From contig JAODLY010000011.1 in assembly GCA_025464445.1 (NCBI GenBank), positions 1 to 57,035 of the forward strand: a stretch of 57,035 nt of DNA. The letters run 5' to 3'. The stretch is from Rhodoglobus sp. (GTDB lineage: Bacteria > Actinomycetota > Actinomycetes > Actinomycetales > Microbacteriaceae). The translations under genes were made by a program, and so were the position numbers. How positions within the stretch are numbered: the stretch's first letter is position 1; each line of letters starts with the position of its first letter. Below the pieces are notes generated by a model that saw only the letters and a list, made by a program, of their open reading frames with translations, ran no database searches and was not told the DNA's origin. Of the stretch, positions 1-7,600 are shown in pieces.

Positions 1-249
1 GTGGTCACCGCCTCGCTTCAGCGCGCGAATCAGCGGAGGACGAACCGCGAACAGGAGCAGCGCCGCGACAACTGCCGCCAGGATCACCTGAATCCAGAAC
101 GGGGCACCGAACAGGCTCACAACGAGTCCGGCAAGGCTGCCGATCGCGACCATGAGAAACATGAAAGTTACTGTCGTGACCTCGATGATCACTGCGATCA
201 GGATGAGGGCGAACCAGATAATCCACGCGTAATTTTGGATGAAATCCAT
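1..249 (-). CDS. NfeD-like membrane protein, 5' part only
   Basis: The reverse strand reads ATG at 249 and stays open for 83 codons to the window edge, so only the N-terminus is present. Residues about 8-75 are two or three hydrophobic helices, and the short segment after them ends in basic residues (RPPLIRALKRGGDH). This fits the small NfeD family, which has a membrane part followed by an OB-fold domain, usually next to an SPFH/stomatin gene; that gene and the OB domain would lie beyond the left edge. A GAGAGGCG-like ribosome site precedes the ATG. The family call rests on the membrane part only, so it is moderate. Confidence 0.6.
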   Translation of the reverse strand, partial: MDFIQNYAWIIWFALILIAVIIEVTTVTFMFLMVAIGSLAGLVVSLFGAPFWIQVILAAVVAALLLFAVRPPLIRALKRGGDH

Positions 250-335
250 TGGTAGATCAGCGCCTCTCGTTATCGCTCGATTGAAGGTATCACTCGCGCG
301 CCCCCAAGGCACACCTGTTGGTAGTGTCGTGTCTC

Positions 336-1115
336 GTGACTGAGACATCCACCTCCGGACCCCTTGCCCCACATTCACTCGCTGGTAAGCGAGCACTCGT
401 CACCGGTTCATCTCGGGGGATCGGCGCCGACACCGCAGGCTATTTCGCGGGAGCGGGCGCCTCCGTCGTCATTAATTACCGCAACAAGGAGGCCCGCGCT
501 CTGAAGCTGGTCGCCGCGATCGAGGCCGAGGGCGGCTCTGCAATTGCAATCGGCGCCGATCTCACCGACCCCGCATCCGTTGCCTCGATGTTTGCCGAGG
601 TGCAGGAGAAGCTCGGCGGGCTCGACATCCTCGTCATGAACGCGTCCGGAGGCATGGAGTCGGGGATGGGCGAGGACTACGCAATGCGCCTGAACCGTGA
701 CGCTCAGGTTGCGGTACTAAACGCGGCGCTCCCTCTGCTCGCGCCCGGCTCGCGAATCGTGTTCGTCACGAGCCATCAGGCCCACTTCATCAAAACGACC
801 GAAACCATGCCCGAATACCTGCAGGTAGCGCTGAGCAAGCGTGCGGGTGAGGATGCCCTGCGGGAGCTCATCCCGAGCCTCAAGGATGCCGGCATCGGCT
901 TTGTGGTCGTCTCCGGCGACATGATCGAGGGCACGATCACCGCCACCCTGCTGCAGCGCGCGAATCCCGGCGCGATCGAAGCGCGCAAGGAGGCGGCCGG
1001 CCGCCTCTACAACGTCGGGGAGTTCGCCGCAGAGGTCGCCCTCGCCGCCGTCGAGCCCATCCCGGAGAATCACACCCGCTACGTGGGTGACGTCTCCGAC
1101 TTCCTCTCGGCCTAG
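336..1115 (+). CDS. SDR-family protein (atypical active site)
   Basis: A Rossmann-fold short-chain dehydrogenase/reductase of about 259 residues. The NAD(P)-binding glycine motif TGSSRGIG lies near residues 23-30, and an NASGG motif stands in place of NNAG. The YxxxK motif is altered: in EYLQVALSKRAGEDAL the lysine is present, but the residue four before it is valine and the only nearby tyrosine is seven before it. The protein may bind a nucleotide without classical reductase chemistry, or belong to an SDR branch with a shifted tyrosine. GTG at 336 is chosen because a TAGTGT -10-like box ends 8 nt upstream; an in-frame TTG lies at 318. The S9 peptidase gene follows after 9 nt. The substrate is unknown. 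Confidence 0.85.
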   Translation: MTETSTSGPLAPHSLAGKRALVTGSSRGIGADTAGYFAGAGASVVINYRNKEARALKLVAAIEAEGGSAIAIGADLTDPASVASMFAEVQEKLGGLDILVMNASGGMESGMGEDYAMRLNRDAQVAVLNAALPLLAPGSRIVFVTSHQAHFIKTTETMPEYLQVALSKRAGEDALRELIPSLKDAGIGFVVVSGDMIEGTITATLLQRANPGAIEARKEAAGRLYNVGEFAAEVALAAVEPIPENHTRYVGDVSDFLSA

Positions 1116-1124
1116 GCGAAGGCT

Positions 1125-3074
1125 GTGAAGGCGACCGATCTGGGGCTGCTGACGAGCGTCTCCAGCCCCACGATCGCCCCCGACGGCTCTCGTGTCGTCG
1201 TGGGGGTTTCGCATCCAGACCTCGACGCCGATGCGACTGTCGGCCAGCTCTGGAGCGTCCGGCTCGACGGTTCGCAGCCCCACCGCATCACCCGCGGATT
1301 CCGGGATGCCTCTCCCGCATTCAGCCCCGACGGTTCGGCGATCGCGTTCCTGCGCTCCGGCCCCGGCGCGCCATCGCAACTGCACGTCATGCCCGCGGCC
1401 GGGGGAGAGCCGCTCGCTCTCACCGACGCGAAACTCGGGGTTTTCGACATCCACTGGTCGGGCGATTCGAAACGAATCGTCTACCTCGCGAACGTGCCGG
1501 AGCCGGGCAGGCATGCAACTGTCGAGGGCATCACGGCGGGCGCAGAGCCGGCACGCCGCATCACCGGCCTCGACTACAAGGCGAACGGCAGGGGCTTCAC
1601 CGCCGACCAGCGTTCGCATGTCTTCGTCATCGAGGTGCCGGCCCTCGACGCTGAACCGGTGTACCCGCCCGCGCCAAACCCGGACGGCACGAAACCGGAG
1701 TCCACGCCCCTGCCCGTTCCCGTGCAGCTCACGCACGGCGACTACGACGACACCAGCCCGAGGTTCATCTCAGAACGTATCGCGTTTCTCTCCGCCCGCC
1801 ACGACGCGCGGGACTCGACACTCACCAACCAGTTGTGGGCGGTGGGTGCCGACGGCGAACCGGAGGCGCTGAGCGAGCTCGGCACCGTCGGCATCGACAG
1901 CTTCGAGGTTGCCGACGACGGCACCGTCTACCTCGTCGGCCAGGAGCTCGGGAGCTCCGGCCGCGACTTCGTCGCGCGCAACTCGTCGCTCTACCGCCTC
2001 GACAGCGAGGCCCTCACGGTTCTCACCGATGCGGAGAGCATCGACCTGACCGAGGGACAGCTCGTGGTGGCGGGCAACACTCCACTGCTGCCCAACCGCG
2101 GCCGTGGGCGGGTGCAGCTGCTCGAGTGGCGTGGGGAGGGCGACCTGCGGTCGCTCACCGAGGGCGACATCGAGGTGCTGGGGCAGGCGGCATCCGGGGA
2201 TCTTGTCGTCGTCACGTACGCCTCGCCGGAGACATTCGGTGACGTCGCCCTGCTCGAGAACGGCGCACTCAGGAAACTCACAGACTTCTCTGCGGCGCTC
2301 AGGGCGACGGGCATCGTCGCACCGACCGAGCTGACGGTGACCGCGCGGGACGGCAATGCCGTGCACGGCTGGGTCGCGCGCCCGGCGGGGGAGGGCAGCC
2401 ACCCGACGCTGCTGATGATCCACGGGGGACCGTTCGCGGACTACGCGCTGCATCTGTTCGACGAGGTGCAGGTCTACGTGGATGCCGGCTACGCCGTCGT
2501 GTTCTGCAATCCGCGGGGGAGTGCCGGCTATGGCCAGGCCCACGGGCGGGCGATCCGGCAGGCGATGGGCACGGTCGACCTGCACGACGTGCTCGACTTC
2601 TTCGACGGCGCCCTCGACACCTTCGTCGACCTCGACCGGGATCGCATCGGCATCCTAGGTGGGTCATACGGCGGCTACCTGACGGCATGGGCGATCGCCC
2701 ACGACCACCGTTTCCGCGCCGCCGTCGTCGAGCGTGGCTACCTCGACCCGACAGCGTTCGTCGGCTCGTCCGACATCGGCTGGTTCTTCCCGCTCGAATA
2801 CAACGGCACCGATCTCGACGCCGTGCGGGCGCAGAGTCCGCAGGCCGTGGCGCACCAGGTCACGACCCCGACCCTCGTCATCCACTCGCAGGACGACCTG
2901 CGCTGCCCGATCGGCCAGGCCGAAACCTGGTATGCGACTGTCAAGCTCGCGGGCACAGAAGCCGAGCTGCTCGTCTTCCCCGGCGAGAACCACGAACTCT
3001 CCCGCTCGGGTCGACCGCGCCACCGGCTGCAGCGCTTCGACGCGATACTTGAGTGGATGGGGAGGCACCTGTGA
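1125..3074 (+). CDS. S9-family prolyl oligopeptidase-type serine peptidase
   Basis: 649 residues, the usual length for acylaminoacyl-peptidase/DPP-like S9 enzymes. Residues about 1-380 look like a WD40/TolB-type beta-propeller with repeated SPDGS-type strands. The C-terminal part is an alpha/beta hydrolase with HGGP (oxyanion region), nucleophile S514 in GGSYGG, acid D590 or D591 in HSQDD, and H623 in GENHE. No signal peptide is seen, so a cytosolic peptide-trimming role is likely. The GTG start lies 9 nt after the SDR stop. Its TGA overlaps the GTG of the NUDIX gene, so the two are probably translationally coupled. Confidence 0.93.
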   Translation: MKATDLGLLTSVSSPTIAPDGSRVVVGVSHPDLDADATVGQLWSVRLDGSQPHRITRGFRDASPAFSPDGSAIAFLRSGPGAPSQLHVMPAAGGEPLALTDAKLGVFDIHWSGDSKRIVYLANVPEPGRHATVEGITAGAEPARRITGLDYKANGRGFTADQRSHVFVIEVPALDAEPVYPPAPNPDGTKPESTPLPVPVQLTHGDYDDTSPRFISERIAFLSARHDARDSTLTNQLWAVGADGEPEALSELGTVGIDSFEVADDGTVYLVGQELGSSGRDFVARNSSLYRLDSEALTVLTDAESIDLTEGQLVVAGNTPLLPNRGRGRVQLLEWRGEGDLRSLTEGDIEVLGQAASGDLVVVTYASPETFGDVALLENGALRKLTDFSAALRATGIVAPTELTVTARDGNAVHGWVARPAGEGSHPTLLMIHGGPFADYALHLFDEVQVYVDAGYAVVFCNPRGSAGYGQAHGRAIRQAMGTVDLHDVLDFFDGALDTFVDLDRDRIGILGGSYGGYLTAWAIAHDHRFRAAVVERGYLDPTAFVGSSDIGWFFPLEYNGTDLDAVRAQSPQAVAHQVTTPTLVIHSQDDLRCPIGQAETWYATVKLAGTEAELLVFPGENHELSRSGRPRHRLQRFDAILEWMGRHL

Positions 3075-3520
3075 CAGTGAATCGCGCGACGAGCAGGGTG
3101 CTGCTTTTCGACCGCGACGACCGGGTGCTGCTGTTCCTGACCAAGGCGCCGGACACGAGCGGCATCGCCCGCTGGCTCACCCCCGGCGGGGGAGTCGACG
3201 AGGGGGAGACTCACCACCAGGCTGCCCTGCGGGAGCTGCAGGAGGAGACCGGGCTCGTGCTCGAGGACCTCGGAAAGCCGGTCTGGGCGCACGACTTCGA
3301 CGTGCGGTGGGATGCCGCGGACCACGACACCGGCCATGCCGAGTTCTACACGGCCGTCGTCGACGCCTTCGAGCCCTCCGACGCGCAGTGGACAGAGGAT
3401 GAGCGGGTGGATGTGCTCGCGCACAAGTGGTGGACCCTCAGCGAACTCATCGGCACCGACGAGCCGTACGAGCCGGTGGAGCTCGTGAATCTCGTACGAC
3501 GCCAGCTGCCGTCCTGCTGA
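3071..3520 (+). CDS. NUDIX hydrolase
   Basis: 149 residues with a full NUDIX box, G-x5-E-x7-REL-x-EE-x-G-L, beginning at GGGVDEGE and containing RELQEETG. Members hydrolyse nucleoside diphosphates linked to another group, with metal bound by the box glutamates. The start is GTG 3071, which overlaps the upstream stop as GTGA and has GGAGG five nucleotides before it; an in-frame ATG at 3053 lies inside the peptidase gene and is less likely. The substrate cannot be read from the sequence. It could be a house-cleaning or (deoxy)nucleotide-sugar enzyme. Confidence 0.92.
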   Translation: MTVNRATSRVLLFDRDDRVLLFLTKAPDTSGIARWLTPGGGVDEGETHHQAALRELQEETGLVLEDLGKPVWAHDFDVRWDAADHDTGHAEFYTAVVDAFEPSDAQWTEDERVDVLAHKWWTLSELIGTDEPYEPVELVNLVRRQLPSC

Positions 3521-3530
3521 GACGCTGACT

Positions 3531-4046
3531 GTGAAACATCCGTGGCGACGCGTCGCCGCCTGGCTCATCGACTGGCTGTGCATCGCCGTCTGGGTCGGCG
3601 TGCTCGTGATCGTGGGGCTCGCGCTGTACTCGAGTGGGGCGCTCAACGGCCTGTCCCCGCTGGCGCAGAACCTGTTCTCGTTCGTGGTGCTCATCGCGCC
3701 CGTGACTCTCGCGCTTGCGGCCCTGGAGAGCAGGGGAGGGCGTACCCCCGGCAAGCGAGCCCTGGGGCTGCGCGTGACGGATGCCGCGGCATCCGGCCCC
3801 GTATCGTTCGGGCACGCACTGCTGCGCAACACCCTGAAAATCGCGCTCCCGTGGGCGATCGGGCACGCAGCGGTCTACGGATTCGTCGCGTCCGCCGCCA
3901 CTGCCACGCCGCCATGGGTCATCGGGCTGACCGTACTGGCGTATGTACTGCCCGTCGCGTGGGTCATCGGGCTGTTCGTGGGATCCGGGCGTACGGGCTA
4001 CGACTTCGCAGCGGGCACAATTGTCGTAACAACAACAAAGGAGTGA
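3531..4046 (+). CDS. RDD-family membrane protein
   Basis: 171 residues starting with GTG. The RDD family is small polytopic membrane proteins named for conserved Arg-Asp-Asp residues. Here an early arginine and aspartate flank helix 1 (RRVAAWLIDWLCIAVW), followed by further hydrophobic segments near residues 45-65, 98-125 and 127-150, a conserved-looking TPGKRALGLRV loop between helices, and a late D in TGYDFAAGT. The role of the family is poorly defined; some members affect ion tolerance. The stop at 4044-4046 sits directly behind the AAGGAG ribosome site of the next gene, so the two are probably co-transcribed. Confidence 0.85.
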   Translation: MKHPWRRVAAWLIDWLCIAVWVGVLVIVGLALYSSGALNGLSPLAQNLFSFVVLIAPVTLALAALESRGGRTPGKRALGLRVTDAAASGPVSFGHALLRNTLKIALPWAIGHAAVYGFVASAATATPPWVIGLTVLAYVLPVAWVIGLFVGSGRTGYDFAAGTIVVTTTKE

Positions 4047-4048
4047 CC

Positions 4049-4525
4049 ATGGCTCGTCCAATCCCCGAATACACCGTCGCCGGCCTGGAGCCGCTGAACT
4101 CGATCGAATTCCCGAGCCTCAGCAACGACGACGCCGTCGCACTGGGAATCGTCGCCGTAGGCGTGATCCGGGAGTGGGACCTCAGCCTCGCCGTCGACAT
4201 CGTGCTCGGCGACGATCTCGTGTTCCGGGCGAAGCTCAAGGCCACAGGCGCGGGCAACGACCCATGGCTGAAGGGTAAGGCGGCCGTCGCGACCCGGTTC
4301 GGCGAGCCATCCCTGCTGGTCAAGGCGCGCCACCTCGAGGCCGGCACGCCGTTCGCGGACGACGACACCCTGAAGTATCACGGCGGCTCGATCCCGCTCC
4401 GCGTCGGTGGACAGGTCGTCGGCACGCTCACCATGTCCGGGGAACCGGATGCGACCGATCACGAGGCCGCGGCCGAGGCGATCCACCGATACCTGGGGAC
4501 TCTCGACGGCGCGCACGGGGCCTGA
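4049..4525 (+). CDS. UPF0303/HbpS-like (GlcG-type) protein
   Basis: 158 residues. The start is ATG 4049, with a strong AAGGAG five nucleotides upstream, partly inside the preceding stop region. The pattern matches the heme-degrading-domain/UPF0303 family: an N-terminal beta region, then a conserved core with WLKGKAAVATRFGEPSL, a HGGSIPL motif and GQVVGTLTMSG, ending in an alpha-helix. HbpS-type proteins bind haem or cobalamin and form oligomers, but many relatives have no proven activity. It is the last gene of a tight plus-strand run that begins with the SDR gene. Confidence 0.75.
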   Translation: MARPIPEYTVAGLEPLNSIEFPSLSNDDAVALGIVAVGVIREWDLSLAVDIVLGDDLVFRAKLKATGAGNDPWLKGKAAVATRFGEPSLLVKARHLEAGTPFADDDTLKYHGGSIPLRVGGQVVGTLTMSGEPDATDHEAAAEAIHRYLGTLDGAHGA

Positions 4526-4729
4526 TTTGGATGCGGACGGCCTGCGCGTACTCATCCTCGGCCTGCCGCAAGTGTCGCATTCGGGACGCTCGACGACGAT
4601 ATTCTGCGAGAACTTCTCACTGAATCCTGGCTATCGAAGGCTCCAGCGCGACTGAGGGCGTCTTCGGGCCTCGGCGCGCGGGAGTTCGCGCGGAAACCGA
4701 GCCACCGTCCGGCGTGTTTTGGGCATCCG

Positions 4730-4743
4730 ATAATGCACATTAT
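4730..4743. promoter_or_regulatory. Inverted repeat, possible operator
   Basis: Perfect 6-bp arms ATAATG and CATTAT around CA, in AT-rich DNA about 200 bp upstream of the lipoprotein gene. The repeat is plain; a regulatory role is inference only. Confidence 0.35.
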
Positions 4744-4927
4744 GTCAAGTAGAGTTACTCTGATGGCACTTTCTGCAATCTGCAGTAGAAACGGGTAACA
4801 CCTCACTCTCTACCCGATTGCTCATTTGATCAGGACGTGATCTGGTCATGGGCTGACGCGGATAGCGCAGCCGATCTGCGCCCGAGTCGCCGCATCCGTT
4901 GACCGTGCGAAGAACTCTCAGCATCGC

Positions 4928-4933
4928 TACTAT
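4928..4933 (+). promoter_or_regulatory. -10 box of the first lipoprotein gene (leaderless)
   Basis: TACTAT fits TANNNT and ends five nucleotides before the ATG at 4939. There is no Shine-Dalgarno sequence in between, so transcription would begin at or next to the start codon. No clear -35 element was found. Confidence 0.5.
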
Positions 4934-4938
4934 GAGCC

Positions 4939-6072
4939 ATGCGTTCCCGAAGGCTCCTAGCACCAGTCGCGTTGATCTTCTCCATCGCGCTTGCCGTCGT
5001 GGGCTGTGCGGCTGCTCCCCAGCCGACGCCGACCCCGTCCGATCCGAGCGCGATGACCTGCGATCAGTATTCGAAACTGTCGAAGACCGACAGGCAAGAC
5101 GCGGCTGAGAAGCTGCAGTTCGGTCCGTTCGTGTCGTTCGACGCGGACGGTGTCTCGCCCCTCGACGCCACCGACTACCTGGATGCCACCTGCGCCGCGG
5201 CGCCCACACTGGCCAACTTGGCGGAGCTTACGAGCCGCGCTGGGCAGCAGTACCCGCCGTGCACGGACTTCCTCGCCCTGAAACCGACGGTGCAGGAACT
5301 CTGGGCCGCCGAGGTGATGAAGGAGTTCGAGATCGCCATTCCCACGGCGGACTACGCACCTGCATTGACCGTCGCGTGTGCATCCACCGACGCTACCGAC
5401 AAACCAGACGTCGGCTCAGCTGCGAGCGACGTGATTCTCTTCATGCACAATCATCCGCTGCCGGCCGACTTCGCGGCGTACCTTGCCGGCAATGGCGCGG
5501 GTGTGCCGACTGCTGGTGCGGGTCTGGCTTCCGCAAAGCTGGTCGACGCGAACGGCTACGAGATCGATTACACGGTGGCGTCCTGGGGGGCGCTCATGGC
5601 GGGTGCTCCTCCGTGCACGCTGGATTCTTCTCTCGCCCCTTACCTGTCACCGGCGAAGAACGTGCTTCATTTCATGCGCGTCACCGGGACGATTTCTCGT
5701 CCCACCGTGAATGGGTTCACGTTCGAGGGCCCGGTGGGCATTGTTGCTGGGGTTGCGGATGGTTACAACGGGTTCAACCAGACGGACTACATCGCAGGCG
5801 TGTGCGGCGACGGGCTGGTGACCGCCGGGGTGGCACTGAACGGCTCGTACACGTTCAGCTTCCCGCAAACGCCCACGGCGCAGTTCGATGTCTCGTTCTG
5901 GTACACGAGCGCGAAGACGCCGAACAGCCCGGACGGCGTGGACATTTCTGGTCTTGCCCCACAGGCATACCTACTGGTGTTCGCGGGGCCGGGCTCGGTC
6001 ACCTGCACCGCTGCCGATGCTTCGCTGCGGACAGATGGGGACTCGCACACCTGCCTGATTTATCACAATTGA
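4939..6072 (+). CDS. Lipoprotein of unknown function with two tandem cysteine modules
   Basis: 377 residues. A signal peptide with basic start RSRR, a hydrophobic core and lipobox AVVGC predicts lipidation at C23 and surface anchoring. A Pro/Thr spacer follows. Two similar modules come next: C41-D-Q-Y-x-x-L ... Y80-x4-C85-A, and C108-T-D-F-x-x-L ... Y139-x7-C147-A. This resembles the spacing of small HdeA-like two-cysteine helical domains, though that assignment is inference. The C-terminal half (about 165-377) is different and Gly/Thr/Val-rich with C226, C289, C356 and C372, as in secreted beta-rich domains. Eight cysteines besides C23 would allow four disulfides. I do not recognise the family. 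Another lipoprotein gene follows after 38 nt. Confidence 0.85.
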   Translation: MRSRRLLAPVALIFSIALAVVGCAAAPQPTPTPSDPSAMTCDQYSKLSKTDRQDAAEKLQFGPFVSFDADGVSPLDATDYLDATCAAAPTLANLAELTSRAGQQYPPCTDFLALKPTVQELWAAEVMKEFEIAIPTADYAPALTVACASTDATDKPDVGSAASDVILFMHNHPLPADFAAYLAGNGAGVPTAGAGLASAKLVDANGYEIDYTVASWGALMAGAPPCTLDSSLAPYLSPAKNVLHFMRVTGTISRPTVNGFTFEGPVGIVAGVADGYNGFNQTDYIAGVCGDGLVTAGVALNGSYTFSFPQTPTAQFDVSFWYTSAKTPNSPDGVDISGLAPQAYLLVFAGPGSVTCTAADASLRTDGDSHTCLIYHN

Positions 6073-6110
6073 CGCCGTCTGACCTCGGCGGACTAGACAT
6101 CGGAGGAACA

Positions 6111-6659
6111 ATGACGACATCGAGCGGCGCTAACCAGCTGCGCATCCGCCTCGCCGTGATCGGAATGGGCGTTGTCCTGGGGTTGACTGGTTGCACAGCA
6201 CCGGCACAGGATGCTCCGCTCTCGGGCGCCGACACGACCGCAAGCCCTGAGGCGCAAGTCGGTGACGCAAGCAGCCCCGACCCGGTACCCGCGGTGAAGG
6301 TCTGCCCGCAATCGGTCATCTCGTTCATCGAGGGACTGTACGGGCCGTCCCAGTCGCAGGACCTGACGACCATCAACGCTTCGCTGAATGTGAGCCTGCC
6401 TGCCGGAGCCGACTGCGTGTTGACTGTCGCCGGCGACACGGCCGGCTCGACCGCTTATTATCTATTCTGGTCTGCGCAGGACCAGGGGTTCGCAGACTCG
6501 ATCGGGCAGCTGATGAGGGCCGCCGGGTACGTGACGGACTCCGCACCGCTTGGGTCGGTGGAGGACCCCAGTGCCGATGCGCACGTTTACGCGTATCCGG
6601 CGGATGGCACGTTTGGTGGCGATGGTTATGTCGAACTGTCGGGCCAATTCGGCGGTTAG
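6111..6659 (+). CDS. Small lipoprotein of unknown function
   Basis: 182 residues starting at ATG 6111, with a CGGAGGAA ribosome site a few nucleotides upstream. The signal peptide has lipobox LGLTGC with the lipidated cysteine at C28, followed by an Ala/Pro/Asp/Ser-rich linker to about residue 60. The folded part starts at VCPQSV and contains only C65 and C102, a likely disulfide. The rest alternates helices and strands (SAYYLFWSAQ-like and ADAHVYAYP segments). No family is recognised. The 38-nt spacing from the upstream lipoprotein suggests one transcription unit and a shared envelope role. The frame is open further upstream, but the lipobox and ribosome site fix this start. Confidence 0.82.
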   Translation: MTTSSGANQLRIRLAVIGMGVVLGLTGCTAPAQDAPLSGADTTASPEAQVGDASSPDPVPAVKVCPQSVISFIEGLYGPSQSQDLTTINASLNVSLPAGADCVLTVAGDTAGSTAYYLFWSAQDQGFADSIGQLMRAAGYVTDSAPLGSVEDPSADAHVYAYPADGTFGGDGYVELSGQFGG

Positions 6660-6783
6660 ACGCCGATGACCGCCTTCTCGACAGACGTACTCTCCAACGG
6701 GCGATCGGCAAGCCGCCTGGCGGCCCGACAAGGTGGAAAACTGGAAGACGTAGTGGCCGACCCAGACCCTGCCAGTAGAAGAA

Positions 6784-6803
6784 GTCGGCGCCGCGACGCC
6801 GAC
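6784..6803. terminator. Hairpin between convergent genes
   Basis: Arms GTCGGCG (6784-6790) and CGCCGAC (6797-6803) around a 6-nt loop, between the stop of the plus-strand lipoprotein gene and the stop of the minus-strand gene. On the minus strand a TTCTTCT run follows it, so it could terminate that gene. The T-run is imperfect. Confidence 0.4.
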
Positions 6804-6810
6804 CATTCGA

Positions 6811-7494
6811 TCAGGCTTTCGGGATCGCGTAGGTACGCGCGCCGGTGTTGGTGGCGAGCGTCGACTGAGGTCTAACGGCGTTCGCGAGCAGTCGCTGCTT
6901 CTTCTCCCCCTCGGGCGTCTGTGAAGCAAGCCATCGCATCCACTGGGGCACAATCTTCTCGGCGACGCCAGATGCTTGTTCCCGCCGTTCGAACTGCACG
7001 CGCAGGATGTAGGCGAGCTGCGACTCGGGCTCGACGAAGATGAGCTGGAGGGAGTTCTCGCCACCCAGCCAGCCTTTGCGGTCGCGCGCGATGATCCCGC
7101 GCAGCCAGTCGTAGCGAACTTGCCCGACGAGGGCGTTGCCCTTCGTCGACGCGTGTGCGACTCCTCGGCTAATCGCGTCGCCAATTCCGGTCAGCACCTG
7201 GCCAACATCTCCCCCGAGACCGATCCAGAGCCCGCCGTTCCGATAATGCGTGCATGCGAATACGACCCGGGCGTTCGTTACGATAAAGCCGGCCTTCAGA
7301 TCGCCGAGCCGCCCGACTTCCTTCGTCGTGCCGTCGATCGACACTTCGGCCGTGACGCCGTTGACTTGGACAGTCCATGGCGAGGGGCCGTCGGCCTCCT
7401 CGAGAACGACACTATTGTGTGCTTGGGACGGCACAGGATATCTCGGATCATCGGCTATATCGATTTGTCGGATAGCCAGCACGTCGAAAGCCAT
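6811..7494 (-). CDS. Hypothetical protein, possibly with a bacterial PH-like domain
   Basis: 227 residues, cytosolic, with no signal peptide or membrane helix. The region 60-170 has the rhythm of bacterial PH/GRAM-like folds: AGFIVTNARVVFAC (a strand pair with TNxRVVF), a glycine-rich stretch 88-105, then VRYDWLRGIIARDRKGWLG and SLQLIFVEPES...YILRVQF. In such proteins a VTN-R-hydrophobic strand is followed by a W or I before a basic loop. The tail 175-227 is helical and basic. The domain idea is inference; the function is unknown. It lies 106 nt downstream of the patatin gene on the same strand but has its own -10-like box, so it may be transcribed separately. Confidence 0.7.
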   Translation of the reverse strand: MAFDVLAIRQIDIADDPRYPVPSQAHNSVVLEEADGPSPWTVQVNGVTAEVSIDGTTKEVGRLGDLKAGFIVTNARVVFACTHYRNGGLWIGLGGDVGQVLTGIGDAISRGVAHASTKGNALVGQVRYDWLRGIIARDRKGWLGGENSLQLIFVEPESQLAYILRVQFERREQASGVAEKIVPQWMRWLASQTPEGEKKQRLLANAVRPQSTLATNTGARTYAIPKA

Positions 7495-7499
7495 GGCCG

Positions 7500-7505
7500 A
7501 TCGTA
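7500..7505 (-). promoter_or_regulatory. -10 box of the PH-like hypothetical gene (leaderless)
   Basis: The minus strand reads TACGAT, a TANNNT box, ending five nucleotides before the ATG at 7494, with no ribosome site between. This is the same arrangement as at 4928. Confidence 0.45.
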
Positions 7506-7600
7506 GCAGCGAAAGACCTGGCTGGATCGAGCAGATATGGGACCGCCAAGTCGCAACCTGCGAGTTGTGGCTGCCTGTGAAACGCGCCTAGATCAAGGCT

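Larger units (their letters stand above)
4526..4938. other. Long intergenic stretch without a supported gene
   Basis: About 410 bp with no ORF that I can support on either strand; the short open frames here lack ribosome sites and protein-like composition. The left half is GC-rich; the part around 4715-4860 is distinctly AT-richer. It contains a perfect inverted repeat ATAATG-CA-CATTAT at 4730-4743, which could be an operator, and the -10 box of the following lipoprotein gene at 4928-4933. A TTGACC at 4899-4904 is too far (23 nt) from that box to be its -35 element. Confidence 0.6.

Noticed and set aside
5259-6659. 466-codon frame ending in the second lipoprotein
   Set aside because: Its first two thirds overlap the first lipoprotein gene in another frame; the ribosome site and lipobox fix the real start at 6111.
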